17,142 nucleotides of DNA from CAYVMX01 sp964452725 (GCA_964452725.1 CAYVMX010000016.1:1-17142); one strand, 5' to 3'; counted from the first letter of the stretch, positions 6,996 to 14,531 are shown. Translations and numbers: made by a program. Notes: generated from the letters alone by a model not told the origin.

Positions 6996-7120
6996 TACTT
7001 GTGAAATCCCTCCCCCAGTCCCGCCGGAGGCGGGACTGGTCTTCTTTTGTGGAGAGAGTGTCCGTTTGCTCCCCTCTCTGGGGAGTGTGTGAAAGGAGGA
7101 CTGGGGAGGGTTTTACAAGG
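6996..7120. mobile_element. MITE/REP-like palindromic element
   Basis: About 125 bases bounded by imperfect inverted ends. The left end reads CTTGTGAAATCCCTCC and continues CCCAGTCC; the complement of the right end reads CTTGTAAAACCCTCC and continues CCAGTCC. Inside are a perfect 11-bp stem with a 3-base loop (7015-7039) and a CTCCCC/GGGGAG hairpin around TCTCT (7070-7086). It has no coding capacity and sits directly against the major capsid stop codon and close to an assembly gap. The structure fits a non-autonomous miniature element or REP-type palindrome. No second copy is visible in the window, so mobility is inferred. Confidence 0.6.
7015..7039. terminator. strong GC-rich hairpin within the palindromic element
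   Basis: CCAGTCCCGCC and its exact complement flank a GGA loop, giving 11 paired bases. On the + strand it is followed by TCTTCTTTT, a weak T tract. On the minus strand, the direction of the capsid mRNA, a G-rich run follows. For the operon it could stabilise a 3' end rather than act as a classic intrinsic terminator. Confidence 0.4.
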
Positions 7121-7121
7121 C

Positions 7122-8258
7122 TTAGAAGCTAACGCCTTTGAGGACACAGTTGCGCGCGCAGTTTTCTGCGCCGAGGTTGCCATAGACGGACAGTACGCTC
7201 TCGACTGCATCGTAGCCTGAGACTGGTGTGACTGGACTCCAGCTAAAGTCTTTGGAGATGTAGAGACCGAGGACTTCGGCGTCGACGAAGTAGATTGTGT
7301 TGTCTGGTGCGTCTTTGTCACCGACGAGTGGGATCCCGCGGTAGCTGATCGCTGTGAAGCCACCGTCGATCTTTTCGCTGTTGACGTAGCGGCGCTCGCT
7401 CTGGAGTAGGCTTTCGTATTTGTCGATGCCTTCGAACTGCATGACACCGAGTGTTGGGTGTCCACCGGATTTTTGGGCGGCGGTGACTGCCTCGCGAATC
7501 ATCGCTTCGGTGAGTGTGACGGGGCTACCGGCGCTGGTCTTGTCTACGACTGTGGCTTTCCAAAAGTCGTTGGTCGAGCGCTGGATACCCTGAAAGGTGT
7601 CGGTGAAGGTGCCGTCGTCGATCGCTTGGCGGAGACCCGAGAGGAAGCTCGTCGTCGTACCGTTGCCATCGGCGGCGAGGATCGTATCGGCGTCGCTCCA
7701 AGTCAGTGCTGCTGCGAGGGTGACGACTTTGGTCGTGCTGTTGACGGCGCTGATAGTGGTGACGGCGGCAGTACCGATCTTGATTTGGCTGCCGACTTTG
7801 AAGTAGTGAATGTTGTCATTGACCGTCAGTGCGGTGCTGGCTGTGCCTGCGCCATTGGCAGTACTGAGTATGCCACCGTGAAACATTTGTTCGTTGAGCT
7901 GGGCGGCGAGGTCGGATTTGGCGTGGTTGACTTCGGCGGCGAGTGCTGTGGCGATCGCGCCTGCGCCTTTGCTAGCAGTCTGAGTCGGTCCGGAGATTTG
8001 GATCCGTGCGTAGAGGTACTTTTGGGGAATGATGGATTCGGTGTAGCTTTGGTTGCCGGCGGCGGGGAGTGCGGCGTTGTCGGCGACTGGTCCGGCGCTG
8101 GTGTTGCGGCTGTTGCGTACGGCGAGGGTGGCGCGTTTGCCTTCGACAGTCTTACGTTGGAGGTGCTTTAGGAGGACGGTTTCGTTGGCGAGCTGGTCGC
8201 GCACCACGGGTAGGTACTGCTCGCGCAGCACCGCGTCGAAAGAAGTGAGATCTAGCAT
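7122..8258 (-). CDS. major capsid protein, HK97 fold
   Basis: A 378-residue protein directly downstream of the scaffold gene. It starts MLDLTSFDAVLREQYLPVVRD. A long helix resembling the capsid spine helix lies at about 100-127 (AIATALAAEVNHAKSDLAAQ). A Thr/Val-rich insertion at about 133-197 (ALTVNDNIHYFKVGSQIKIG, AVTTISAVNSTTKVVTL) looks like a beta-barrel insertion domain. The later part resembles the P-domain/A-domain: GVMQFEGIDKYESLLQSERR, then GGFTAISYRGIPLVGDKDA and IYFVDAEVLGLYISKDF. These are typical of SU10/P22-like capsid proteins. Two Cys residues near the C terminus (ENCARNCVLKGVSF) are a minor oddity. The leader is pyrimidine-rich without a Shine-Dalgarno sequence. Confidence 0.85.
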   Translation of the reverse strand: MLDLTSFDAVLREQYLPVVRDQLANETVLLKHLQRKTVEGKRATLAVRNSRNTSAGPVADNAALPAAGNQSYTESIIPQKYLYARIQISGPTQTASKGAGAIATALAAEVNHAKSDLAAQLNEQMFHGGILSTANGAGTASTALTVNDNIHYFKVGSQIKIGTAAVTTISAVNSTTKVVTLAAALTWSDADTILAADGNGTTTSFLSGLRQAIDDGTFTDTFQGIQRSTNDFWKATVVDKTSAGSPVTLTEAMIREAVTAAQKSGGHPTLGVMQFEGIDKYESLLQSERRYVNSEKIDGGFTAISYRGIPLVGDKDAPDNTIYFVDAEVLGLYISKDFSWSPVTPVSGYDAVESVLSVYGNLGAENCARNCVLKGVSF

Positions 8259-8330
8259 GGGAAGTGAGAGTTAAGAAATGAAGAGTGGGAAGTGAAAAAG
8301 GAATAGTGAGAATGATTGGCAGAGGTTTGG

Positions 8331-9116
8331 TCAGCTGCCGAGTCGCTGGCTAAACACCGCTGTCGCGACCTCGGTCGCCTCGGCGAGTGTGCGTGGACGC
8401 GACTGGGTGATAGCGCTGGCTGGACTACTGCCCTCGGCTGCACCCCGACGACTGCGAGCTTGTCGGAGTCGGTAGTCGTCTTCGGCTGTGCTCCGGATCT
8501 CCGCTACTCTGGTGTGCGCGAGTCGGGCGGCCTCGGTGAGATCTAGCTCGGGGTTGAGTGCGAGGAGTGCGTAGGTCAGCTCGGGGTCGGCGAGCGGGTA
8601 TTTGCTCTGGGCTGCGGTCAAGTCTGCCGCCAGCTCCGTTTCCCGCTGCGCCGCGAGGTAGGGTGCGAGACTTTCGGCTGCGGCGCTCGCGGCCGCCGAT
8701 CGTATGTACTGTGCGTATCCCTCGGGGTCGGTGGTCGGGTCGGGTATGGTGTCTTGGGTTTGGGTTTGGGCTTTTGTCTCTCCTGTCTCCTCTTGGGTGG
8801 AGTCTGGAGTGGGTGTCTGGTTGTCTGTTGTTTTTTGTTTGGACTGAAGTGTGGCGAGCTGCTCCTCGGCTGCGCGTCGTGCGGCGGCGACTGTGGCGAA
8901 GCGGCTGTATGGGACTGTGCGGGCGGCTAAGGCTGTCGCGGGTGGCACAGATCCAGACACCGCTGCGTCAGTATCTGCTGGCGCTGCTGGCTGGGGTGTA
9001 GCTGAGGTGGCCGGAGAATCCTCACACTCTGCTGGAGTAGGCGTCGGAACTACTGGCTCTGATTGGTCTGTTGGTTGAGCTTTTTTTACGACGGGTTTGG
9101 TTTTGAGATTATGCAT
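8331..9116 (-). CDS. scaffolding protein
   Basis: A 261-residue hydrophilic protein just upstream of the capsid gene. Residues 15-70 are Pro/Thr/Ala-rich and disordered. A helical part follows (ARTVPYSRFATVAAARRAAE), then a Gln/Thr-rich acidic linker, then helices around 135-215 (IRSAAASAAAESLAPYLAAQ, LTAAQSKYPLADPELTYALL). It ends in a mixed-charge tail (RLRQARSRRGAAEG). Composition and position match scaffold proteins of HK97-fold phages, which guide procapsid assembly and then leave or are digested. No protease motif is seen. Confidence 0.7.
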   Translation of the reverse strand: MHNLKTKPVVKKAQPTDQSEPVVPTPTPAECEDSPATSATPQPAAPADTDAAVSGSVPPATALAARTVPYSRFATVAAARRAAEEQLATLQSKQKTTDNQTPTPDSTQEETGETKAQTQTQDTIPDPTTDPEGYAQYIRSAAASAAAESLAPYLAAQRETELAADLTAAQSKYPLADPELTYALLALNPELDLTEAARLAHTRVAEIRSTAEDDYRLRQARSRRGAAEGSSPASAITQSRPRTLAEATEVATAVFSQRLGS

Positions 9117-9188
9117 GGAGGGTGGATTAGAGGGTTACGAGTTTTACGAGCAACGGCTCGGGAGAAATAAAATAGAGCGAGTCCTGCG

Positions 9189-9288
9189 NNNNNNNNNNNN
9201 NNNNNNNNNNNNNNNNNNNNNNNNNNNNNNNNNNNNNNNNNNNNNNNNNNNNNNNNNNNNNNNNNNNNNNNNNNNNNNNNNNNNNNNN
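9189..9288. other. scaffold gap of 100 N
   Basis: A second placeholder of exactly 100 N. On its right it touches a dispersed 58-bp repeat. On its left is an AT-rich noncoding stretch with a CGAGC/GCTCG hairpin (9147-9160). Any small gene between scaffold and terminase may be missing. Confidence 0.97.
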
Positions 9289-9346
9289 CTTCTCTTACTC
9301 CCCTTTTTGATTTTTTCAAGGGTATTTGTCCGAAATTTCGGAGAAA
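9289..9346. repeat. dispersed palindromic repeat, copy 1
   Basis: 58 bases that match 13170-13226 at all but three positions (one deletion and two substitutions). The last 22 bases are a near-perfect palindrome, broken by a single base (TTTGTCCGAAA against TTTCGGAGAAA). It lies 15 bases past the terminase stop codon and touches the second N block. Confidence 0.85.
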
Positions 9347-9361
9347 GGTTGGTGCGTTTGG

Positions 9362-10708
9362 TTAGCCGTTCCAAAAGTCCGCTGTCTGTCGACGTCCGAG
9401 TCGCTGGCGCTCAGTACGTACGAAAGATTCGAGTGCACCAGGGTACGACGCGGTGTCGGCGGCAGGTGTGCTCGGTACTGGTGTGTGTGGTGTCGGGCGA
9501 CTCATCACGCCGTAGCGTAGGGCATCGGGGGCGTGATCGTCGCCAGTGGTGTCGCAGTCTTCGGCGCGCACTGCGTCGTGGACGAGTGCGGGGAGTGTGC
9601 GGATCAAGTGCGGGCAGCTCTCGGTCACGAGTAGTTGGGGTCGTTTGGTTTTGGGGTTGATCTTTAGGTACTCGCGCAGACGGATCCAACCCGCGACACG
9701 GGTATTGTCACCGCGGCGGATCGGTAGTCCGCTCGCTGTCAGTGCTTCGAGACCACTCTCGCCACCACCAGGGCTACGTGCGGCTAGTGCTGGGTCGACG
9801 ACGATGTAGTCGAGCTGTTCGGTGGGCGGTGTCAGCTCTCTGACCCGAGTACCCAGCGCGCGGTAGGTCAGCTCGCGCTCGTAGAGCTCGCGGTAGACGA
9901 CGAGCTGTCCGGTCGGTGTGACTGCGCACCACAGCACACAGCTCGGTGCGGCGTAGCCATAGTCCAAGCAAGCGAATTTGCGCCAGCTCGGCTCGGGTAC
10001 GAGTGGCGGTATGACGTGAGCCTGCCGACTCCACTCGGTGAAGAACTGTCCGACGAAGATATCCCAGTCGCCGTCGCGCCATGCTCGACGTAGTGGTGTC
10101 GGTAGACTTTCGAGATACTGGAGGTAAGCCTTGTCATCGGCTAGTGCGGGGTTGTCAGTCGCTCGTGCGGGGAAGAAGGCGTAGTCGGCGGGATTCTCCC
10201 GCGACTTGAACTGGCGCTCGATCCAACGCCGCTTGACCCAGCTGTGACCGATGCCACCAGGGTTGGCTGAGGCAAAGACATTGGGTGTCCAAGGTCGCGT
10301 CGTACGCAGGCTCGCGAGGATCGTGTCGTACCACTCCTCGCGGAAGTGGGTCAGCTCGTCGAAACCGATGAAGTCGTATTCGGCGCCTTGGTAGCGCACT
10401 ACATCGGCGGCAGTCTGACAATAACCAAACGTCAGCACTCCGCCGCCCAGTGTCAGAGTGTGACGCGCAGCACTGTATGTGTAGCTACCCCGCGGCAGGA
10501 TCCGCAGGAGCGGCTGAATGATGCTCGCCTCTAGCTCGGCGTAGGTACGTCGCAGGATCAGACCATTTAGTCCTCGTAGGGTCAGCATTTGCCGGACTGC
10601 TTCCATGCGGATCGCGTGACTCTTGCCGCCGCCGCGGGCACCGCCGTACAGACGGTAGCGGGCTGTGCTGGCGTGGAAGCGTTTTTGTTTGGAGTTGGGC
10701 GTATACAT
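9362..10708 (-). CDS. terL: terminase large subunit
   Basis: A 448-residue DNA-packaging motor protein. The ATPase part has Walker A GGARGGGKS at 22-30, an LILRRTYAELE segment, Walker B YDFIGFDELTHF with Asp117-Glu118, and the coupling motif SANPGG at 147-152. The nuclease part has acidic residues in the expected order: Asp249 in CLDYGYAAPS, Asp305 in YIVVDPAL and Asp391/Asp395 in DDHAPDALRYG. Length and motifs are those of a complete enzyme that cuts and pumps phage DNA through the portal. The leader is pyrimidine-rich (CAACCTCTCCC upstream of the ATG). A palindromic repeat begins just after the stop. Confidence 0.95.
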   Translation of the reverse strand: MYTPNSKQKRFHASTARYRLYGGARGGGKSHAIRMEAVRQMLTLRGLNGLILRRTYAELEASIIQPLLRILPRGSYTYSAARHTLTLGGGVLTFGYCQTAADVVRYQGAEYDFIGFDELTHFREEWYDTILASLRTTRPWTPNVFASANPGGIGHSWVKRRWIERQFKSRENPADYAFFPARATDNPALADDKAYLQYLESLPTPLRRAWRDGDWDIFVGQFFTEWSRQAHVIPPLVPEPSWRKFACLDYGYAAPSCVLWCAVTPTGQLVVYRELYERELTYRALGTRVRELTPPTEQLDYIVVDPALAARSPGGGESGLEALTASGLPIRRGDNTRVAGWIRLREYLKINPKTKRPQLLVTESCPHLIRTLPALVHDAVRAEDCDTTGDDHAPDALRYGVMSRPTPHTPVPSTPAADTASYPGALESFVRTERQRLGRRQTADFWNG

Positions 10709-10765
10709 GAATGAACTACAAAAGGGAGAGGTTGTGTAGAGAGCGCTCTGGGTGCTCCATGTGAT

Positions 10766-11056
10766 TTAAAAAATCTTCAAGAGGAACTGTCGTACGTCTG
10801 CGATGGCGAGGAGGTAGAGACCTGCCATGATCAGGACCGTCAGCCGCGGGTGCTCGACGAAGAAACGCACGACGTCCAGACTTTGGACTTTGCGTCGCAC
10901 AGCGGCGAGGTCGGACTTGCGCGCGTAGCGCTGATCGACTGATTCGATGAAGAGGTCGAGTAGTTTACGAATTTCGTGAATTTCGTTTTTCATAGATTGG
11001 ACGGCGGCTTTGGTGAGTATGACGTCGTCACGATGAGGGCAGTCGGTCTGGTGCAT
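10766..11056 (-). CDS. holin-like coiled-coil/membrane protein
   Basis: A 96-residue protein. It has a short N terminus with a Cys-His pair (DCPHRDD), a helical stretch at about 15-62 (AAVQSMKNEIHEIRKLLDLF, SDLAAVRRKVQSLDVV), one hydrophobic span at about 72-88 (LTVLIMAGLYLLAIADV) and a short basic end. The plan, cytoplasmic coil followed by a single C-terminal span, resembles XhlA-type holin-associated proteins. It lies between the small- and large-terminase genes, which is unusual for a lysis gene. No endolysin is seen in the window, so lysis is only a possibility. Confidence 0.5.
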   Translation of the reverse strand: MHQTDCPHRDDVILTKAAVQSMKNEIHEIRKLLDLFIESVDQRYARKSDLAAVRRKVQSLDVVRFFVEHPRLTVLIMAGLYLLAIADVRQFLLKIF

Positions 11057-11077
11057 GAGGGGTTGGTGAAGAGAAAA

Positions 11078-11476
11078 TTATTTGCGAAAGCCTGAGGGTG
11101 GTAGCTGGAGTGTGAGCTGTCCGGTCAGCTGCTCGCCTTCGCTCTCGGTACTACCAAAGGTGCGGTTCAAGATCTCTTTCGCTGCGGCGAGCTGAGTCGG
11201 TGTCGCTGGTGACTCTTCGCCACTGGCAGAGACTTTGGTCGCTTCGAGTAGCTCTTCGAGCTTACGAATTGCTTTGGTGGTCAGGGCGTTTAGTCGAGCC
11301 AGCGCTGCGTCGTGCGTGCGCGTGATGAGCTGTCTGCGTGCGGTCTGGTAGGCAGCGGTTTGTCGCCAGCTGTAGATCGTCCGAGTGCTGCGTTTCAGCT
11401 CTTTGGCGATCTCTGCGATAGTGAGTCCAGCTAGCTCGAGGTCGAGTGCGCGCTGGTGGAGGAGGGTTTGGGTCAT
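11078..11476 (-). CDS. terminase small subunit-like HTH protein
   Basis: A 132-residue protein. The N-terminal helix-turn-helix lies at about 17-37 (GLTIAEIAKELKRSTRTIYS), followed by AAYQTARRQLITRTHDAAL. A helical oligomerisation-like segment follows (RLNALTTKAIRKLEELLEAT, then PTQLAAAKEILNRTFGS) and then a beta tail. HTH, then a RxLxxLxxKAxxxLxxLL block and an AAKxILxR motif are common in small terminases of this type, which recognise phage DNA for packaging. It lies two genes upstream of terL and 20 bases after the portal stop. The short HTH gene at 13196-13456 is a competing candidate. Confidence 0.62.
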   Translation of the reverse strand: MTQTLLHQRALDLELAGLTIAEIAKELKRSTRTIYSWRQTAAYQTARRQLITRTHDAALARLNALTTKAIRKLEELLEATKVSASGEESPATPTQLAAAKEILNRTFGSTESEGEQLTGQLTLQLPPSGFRK

Positions 11477-11496
11477 GGTTGATTTTGAATTATGGA

Positions 11497-13095
11497 CTAG
11501 GAATCAGTGGGCTGATCGGTGGGCTGTAGTGTGGGGTCGTCGGTCAATACTCGTCGCTCGGACTCGGGGATCACACCTTCGAGGTCGAGGAGTTTGCGGA
11601 CTTCGACCTTGTCGATGATGCCTTTGCTGTACAGGCTCAGCACGAAATCTTTGCGTGCGGCACGACCTTCGGGGAGCGCGCTGCCGATCGTGATCGAGGC
11701 GTCGAGATCGCCGAGCAGTGCGGCGCTGAGTGTGTACTCGGTGACTTTGCCGCGAGTGTAGTGCGTGAAGTGACGATCGTCGGTGTAGTACTGCTTCATC
11801 AGTGCGAGCATCTGTCGTCCGAGGCGCTGCATGGCTAGCTCGACCTTGCGCGTGAAGAGTCGGACTTTGACGTTGCTCATTTCTTGGTAGGCGGTGAGCG
11901 CTTCGCCGGAGACTTTGCCACCGAGGACGCGTGCACTGACATCGCTGTGACCGGCGAGTTTGTCGATCACGACTTCGAGATCTTTGAGCTGTTTGAAAAC
12001 TTCGCCTGGCAGTGGTGTGCCTGGTACGGGTGAGGGTGGTCCAGCGTTGGGATTTTCGGCGGGTGGTGTGTACTCGAGCATCTCGCCATCTTCGCCAGTG
12101 AGACTCTTGCTCGTCCGTGTACCCTTGAGCGCGAAGTAGCGCACGACATCGTTGCGGTCGATGTTTTGGAGGATTTTGCGGAGGATTTTGTTGTAGGCTT
12201 GCTGGGGTCGACGAAACTGCGAGGCGTAGCTCTGACCGTAGGCGCGCTCTAGCTCGGTGTAGCGCAGGTCGATGATCGGCAGCTGCCTGTGTGCAAAGGG
12301 TCGGTGGTCGCCAGTGTCGTCGCGCAGTAGCTGCCCACCAGCGACAGTCGTGACACCGTCGGATGTCCAGCGCTCGGTGACGAGTGCTCGCTCGGACTGG
12401 GCAGTCGTGGACGAGCCGTAGTGTAGATCTTCGGGTGCGGTCAGAGTCAGTCGGTCGTCGGGCTGGACGGTCACGCCGTAGCGCTCCTCGATGTAGCCGA
12501 CAGTCCGCGGTACAGTACAGAGGAAGTAGGGCGCTTCGTCGAGCGTCACGCTATCAGGTGCGTAGTAACCTTGAAAAAAACTCAGATTGTCCACGGCGAT
12601 CTCGCCTTGTCCGTCGTCGGCATCAGGGTCCCAGTAGACCTTGAGGTAGGCGTTTGGAAAGATCAATGCTTGGCGAATCCAGCGGTTGATTTTTTCTTCG
12701 AGGCGGAGCTTGTCCCAGAGGTGTCGCAGCCAACGATCGACGATCGCAGCGTGAGCGATCTTGGCAGGGTCGCTGCTGGTCGGTATCACGCTCAGTGTCG
12801 GACGTGCATCGGTGGTGAAGCCGTGCTGACGATCGACTTTGTCTTTGACTAGATTGATCACGACTTTGGGGTTGTGTTTGTCATCGGCGGTCGAGAGTGT
12901 GCGTGTCGCTGTGTCGTACACTGAGTACTGCTCCCCACGATAAAAAGCATAGTCGAGATAAGCTTCGGACTCGACGCGCTGGCGGGCGGCAGTCGCCGCG
13001 GTCAGCTCTGCGGTGACTTCGGTCACTAGTTTTTGTTGTCGCGCTTTGGCTTTTTGACTCTCGCTGGTGGCGACGGTGGTGGGTTTTTTTGGCAT
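11497..13095 (-). CDS. portal protein, P22-like
   Basis: A 532-residue protein with the recognisable order of P22-type portals. It has a charged N-terminal helix, YLDYAFYRGEQYSVYD, NPKVVINLVKDKVDRQHGFT, an IRQALIFPNAYLKVYWDPDA strand, YAPDSVTLDEAPYFLC, and RRPQQAYNKILRKILQNID. A long C-terminal helical part follows, with SGEALTAYQEMSNVKVRLFT and AMQRLGRQMLALMKQYY. The portal forms the dodecameric channel at one capsid vertex. Length is within the usual range. It is placed upstream of both terminase genes, unlike the common small terminase-large terminase-portal order. The leader reads TTAATTC TTCTCCC before the ATG, with no Shine-Dalgarno sequence. Confidence 0.88.
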   Translation of the reverse strand: MPKKPTTVATSESQKAKARQQKLVTEVTAELTAATAARQRVESEAYLDYAFYRGEQYSVYDTATRTLSTADDKHNPKVVINLVKDKVDRQHGFTTDARPTLSVIPTSSDPAKIAHAAIVDRWLRHLWDKLRLEEKINRWIRQALIFPNAYLKVYWDPDADDGQGEIAVDNLSFFQGYYAPDSVTLDEAPYFLCTVPRTVGYIEERYGVTVQPDDRLTLTAPEDLHYGSSTTAQSERALVTERWTSDGVTTVAGGQLLRDDTGDHRPFAHRQLPIIDLRYTELERAYGQSYASQFRRPQQAYNKILRKILQNIDRNDVVRYFALKGTRTSKSLTGEDGEMLEYTPPAENPNAGPPSPVPGTPLPGEVFKQLKDLEVVIDKLAGHSDVSARVLGGKVSGEALTAYQEMSNVKVRLFTRKVELAMQRLGRQMLALMKQYYTDDRHFTHYTRGKVTEYTLSAALLGDLDASITIGSALPEGRAARKDFVLSLYSKGIIDKVEVRKLLDLEGVIPESERRVLTDDPTLQPTDQPTDS

Positions 13096-13169
13096 GGGAG
13101 AAGAATTAAAAAAAATAGTTGGTTGATTTTTGGTTTTTGATTCTTGGCTGTTGGTCGGCTGGCTAGCTC

Positions 13170-13226
13170 CTTCTCTACTCCCCTTTTTGATTTTTTCAAG
13201 AGTATTTCTCCGAAATTTCGGAGAAA
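13170..13226. repeat. dispersed palindromic repeat, copy 2
   Basis: The second copy of the 58-bp repeat. It contains a perfect 22-bp palindrome at 13205-13226, TTTCTCCGAAA joined to its own complement with no spacer. The repeat covers the end and stop codon of the HTH gene at 13196-13456 and so encodes that protein's last nine residues. A T-rich tract (CCCCTTTTTGATTTTTTC) precedes the palindrome on the + strand. Confidence 0.88.
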
Positions 13227-13456
13227 CGTCGAGCGCGACGTACTAGATCGAGGTGATAGTAGATCGTACTAGTGCCGACGCCGACGATGGCAGCGATGTC
13301 TCGGACTCGTCGTCCGCTGTCGTGCAGGCGTGCGATCTCCCGCTGGAGGAAAGACAGCTGCCGTGCTCGGCACTGTGAGGTCTGGGTGCGCTCCTCGGCA
13401 GCGAGTAGCGCGACGTGGGTCGGGTAGGTCTGACCTGTGGTGGGGTGAGTGGGCAT
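13196..13456 (-). CDS. small HTH DNA-binding protein with repeat-derived tail
   Basis: An 86-residue protein. A helical stretch (RARQLSFLQREIARLHDSG) leads into a helix-turn-helix at about 49-70 (RRVRDIAAIVGVGTSTIYYH) of the resolvase/Hin type. The final FSEISEKYS and the TGA stop are encoded by the dispersed palindromic repeat, so the original C terminus was probably different. It is located between the replication-like gene and the portal. It could be a transcription activator of the late genes or a small terminase. There is no catalytic serine, so it is not itself a recombinase. Confidence 0.6.
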   Translation of the reverse strand: MPTHPTTGQTYPTHVALLAAEERTQTSQCRARQLSFLQREIARLHDSGRRVRDIAAIVGVGTSTIYYHLDLVRRARRFSEISEKYS

Positions 13457-13504
13457 AGTGACTGGGAGTTAGTGCTTAGTGTTTGCTGTTTTTTTTGGGA
13501 GGTC

Positions 13505-14071
13505 CTAGATCCGCTCACCACGACCGAGTCGGACGAGCCAACGCTCGATGACCTCAGCACTCGGCAGTCGTCCGACGTTGCGCAGGTAGCACTCGGTACG
13601 CTTGGTGAGGACTGTCTTTTGTTCGGCTGACAAGTGCGCCGCCACTAGCGGCGCAGCGTGGTCTGCCGGTTTTGGATTTTCCAAAGCGTCTTTTCTTTTC
13701 TTTTCTTTTTCTCTTTCTCTTTCTAGGGCGCTTTTTGGAGGTGAGTTTGGGCTGGTACTGGCGATCGGTGTGTGTGGACTCGTCACCAGCTCGTCACTGA
13801 CTAGACTTAGATTGGTCAATTTCGTCAGGGTTCGTGTCAGCGAGCTCGGTCGTACGCCTAGCTGGCGTGCGATGAAGCTCGGGCTGCCGATGACTCGACC
13901 GTCGTGTCCGAGTGCGAGCAGTAGTAGCCCGAGCCAGATCCACCGTTCACTCGCGCTCAGTGCGTCCATGATGTCGGGTGAGTGGAGCAGTCGCGTGTGG
14001 ATTTTGAGCCAGTGTTTGTGTCGCTCGCTCGCGGTCTGATAGCGCTGCCAGTTTTGGATTGTGATGGTCAT
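13505..14071 (-). CDS. phage replication initiator-like winged-helix protein
   Basis: A 188-residue protein that opens IQNWQRYQTASERHKHWLKI, followed by LSASERWIWLGLLLLALGHD and a winged helix at about 63-93 (SPSFIARQLGVRPSSLTRTL, TNLSLVSDELV). This is the pattern of DnaD/replisome-organiser-like N-terminal domains in phage early regions. A charged linker (LEREREKEKKRKDALE) is encoded by a purine microsatellite. The C-terminal part (HLSAEQKTVLTKRTECYLRN, then VIERWLVRLGRG) may be a short DnaB-loader-like helical domain. Its start overlaps the previous stop as ATGA. No helicase or polymerase is present in the window. Confidence 0.55.
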   Translation of the reverse strand: MTITIQNWQRYQTASERHKHWLKIHTRLLHSPDIMDALSASERWIWLGLLLLALGHDGRVIGSPSFIARQLGVRPSSLTRTLTKLTNLSLVSDELVTSPHTPIASTSPNSPPKSALEREREKEKKRKDALENPKPADHAAPLVAAHLSAEQKTVLTKRTECYLRNVGRLPSAEVIERWLVRLGRGERI

Positions 14072-14289
14072 GGCTTTTTTGGATTGGTGGTGATCGCTAG
14101 AGTGTGTCGCTGTCGCAAGATTTGTTGTGCGAGAGTGGCGTAGCGCTCGGGTCGTTCAAAGAAGTACAGCAGTCCAGTCAAACTACTCAGCACTTCGCTC
14201 TCTTGTAGTCGTTCAGCGACAAACACGAGCCGCTCGGGATCGTCACACCAGTCGAGCGAGCCAACGGACTGAATCGAGGGCGGAGTCAT
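14068..14289 (-). CDS. small unknown early protein
   Basis: A 73-residue protein that I do not recognise. It is acidic at the N terminus (VGSLDWCDDPERLVFVAERL) and mainly helical (SSLTGLLYFFERPERYATLA, QQILRQRH). It overlaps both neighbours by ATGA, which argues for a real, translationally coupled gene. No metal or catalytic motif is visible. Confidence 0.55.
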   Translation of the reverse strand: MTPPSIQSVGSLDWCDDPERLVFVAERLQESEVLSSLTGLLYFFERPERYATLAQQILRQRHTLAITTNPKKP

Positions 14290-14495
14290 GGGGTAGGAGT
14301 CTGACGTGCGAGCGTGAGTGCTGCCGAGACGAAATCACCGATCGCAGCCCGTGGCAGCTCTGGGAGCGCACCGACACCGTGGTCACGCAGGAGCGACTGG
14401 AGCTGGGTAGTGGTCAGCCCCAGCCAGCTGATCAACGCGATCAGTGTCCTCAGCTGTACGGTGGTGGAGCGCGGTGGCTGGCGAGTACGAGTCAT
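14286..14495 (-). CDS. small early protein, possible HTH
   Basis: A 69-residue protein, basic at the start (MTRTRQPPRSTTVQLRTLIA). A helical segment LISWLGLTTTQLQSLLRDHG could be a helix-turn-helix, but this is weak. ATGA overlap with the next gene supports it as real. The leader is pyrimidine-rich (CCTCTCTCTAGATC before the ATG). Function unknown. Confidence 0.5.
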   Translation of the reverse strand: MTRTRQPPRSTTVQLRTLIALISWLGLTTTQLQSLLRDHGVGALPELPRAAIGDFVSAALTLARQTPTP

Positions 14496-14531
14496 GATCT
14501 AGAGAGAGGTCAGTGAGTGGACTAGCTCGGG

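Noticed and set aside
7458..8171. 237-residue plus-strand frame inside the capsid gene
   Set aside because: A shadow of a GC-rich gene; Gly/Ala/Val/Asp-rich composition with no motif, while the minus frame has clear capsid features.
9086..9660. Open frames that cross the second N block
   Set aside because: They depend on translating N as unknown residues and lie opposite terL or in a repeat.
13205..13226. 22-bp palindrome as an intrinsic terminator
   Set aside because: No T tract follows it in either direction; it belongs to a dispersed repeat.
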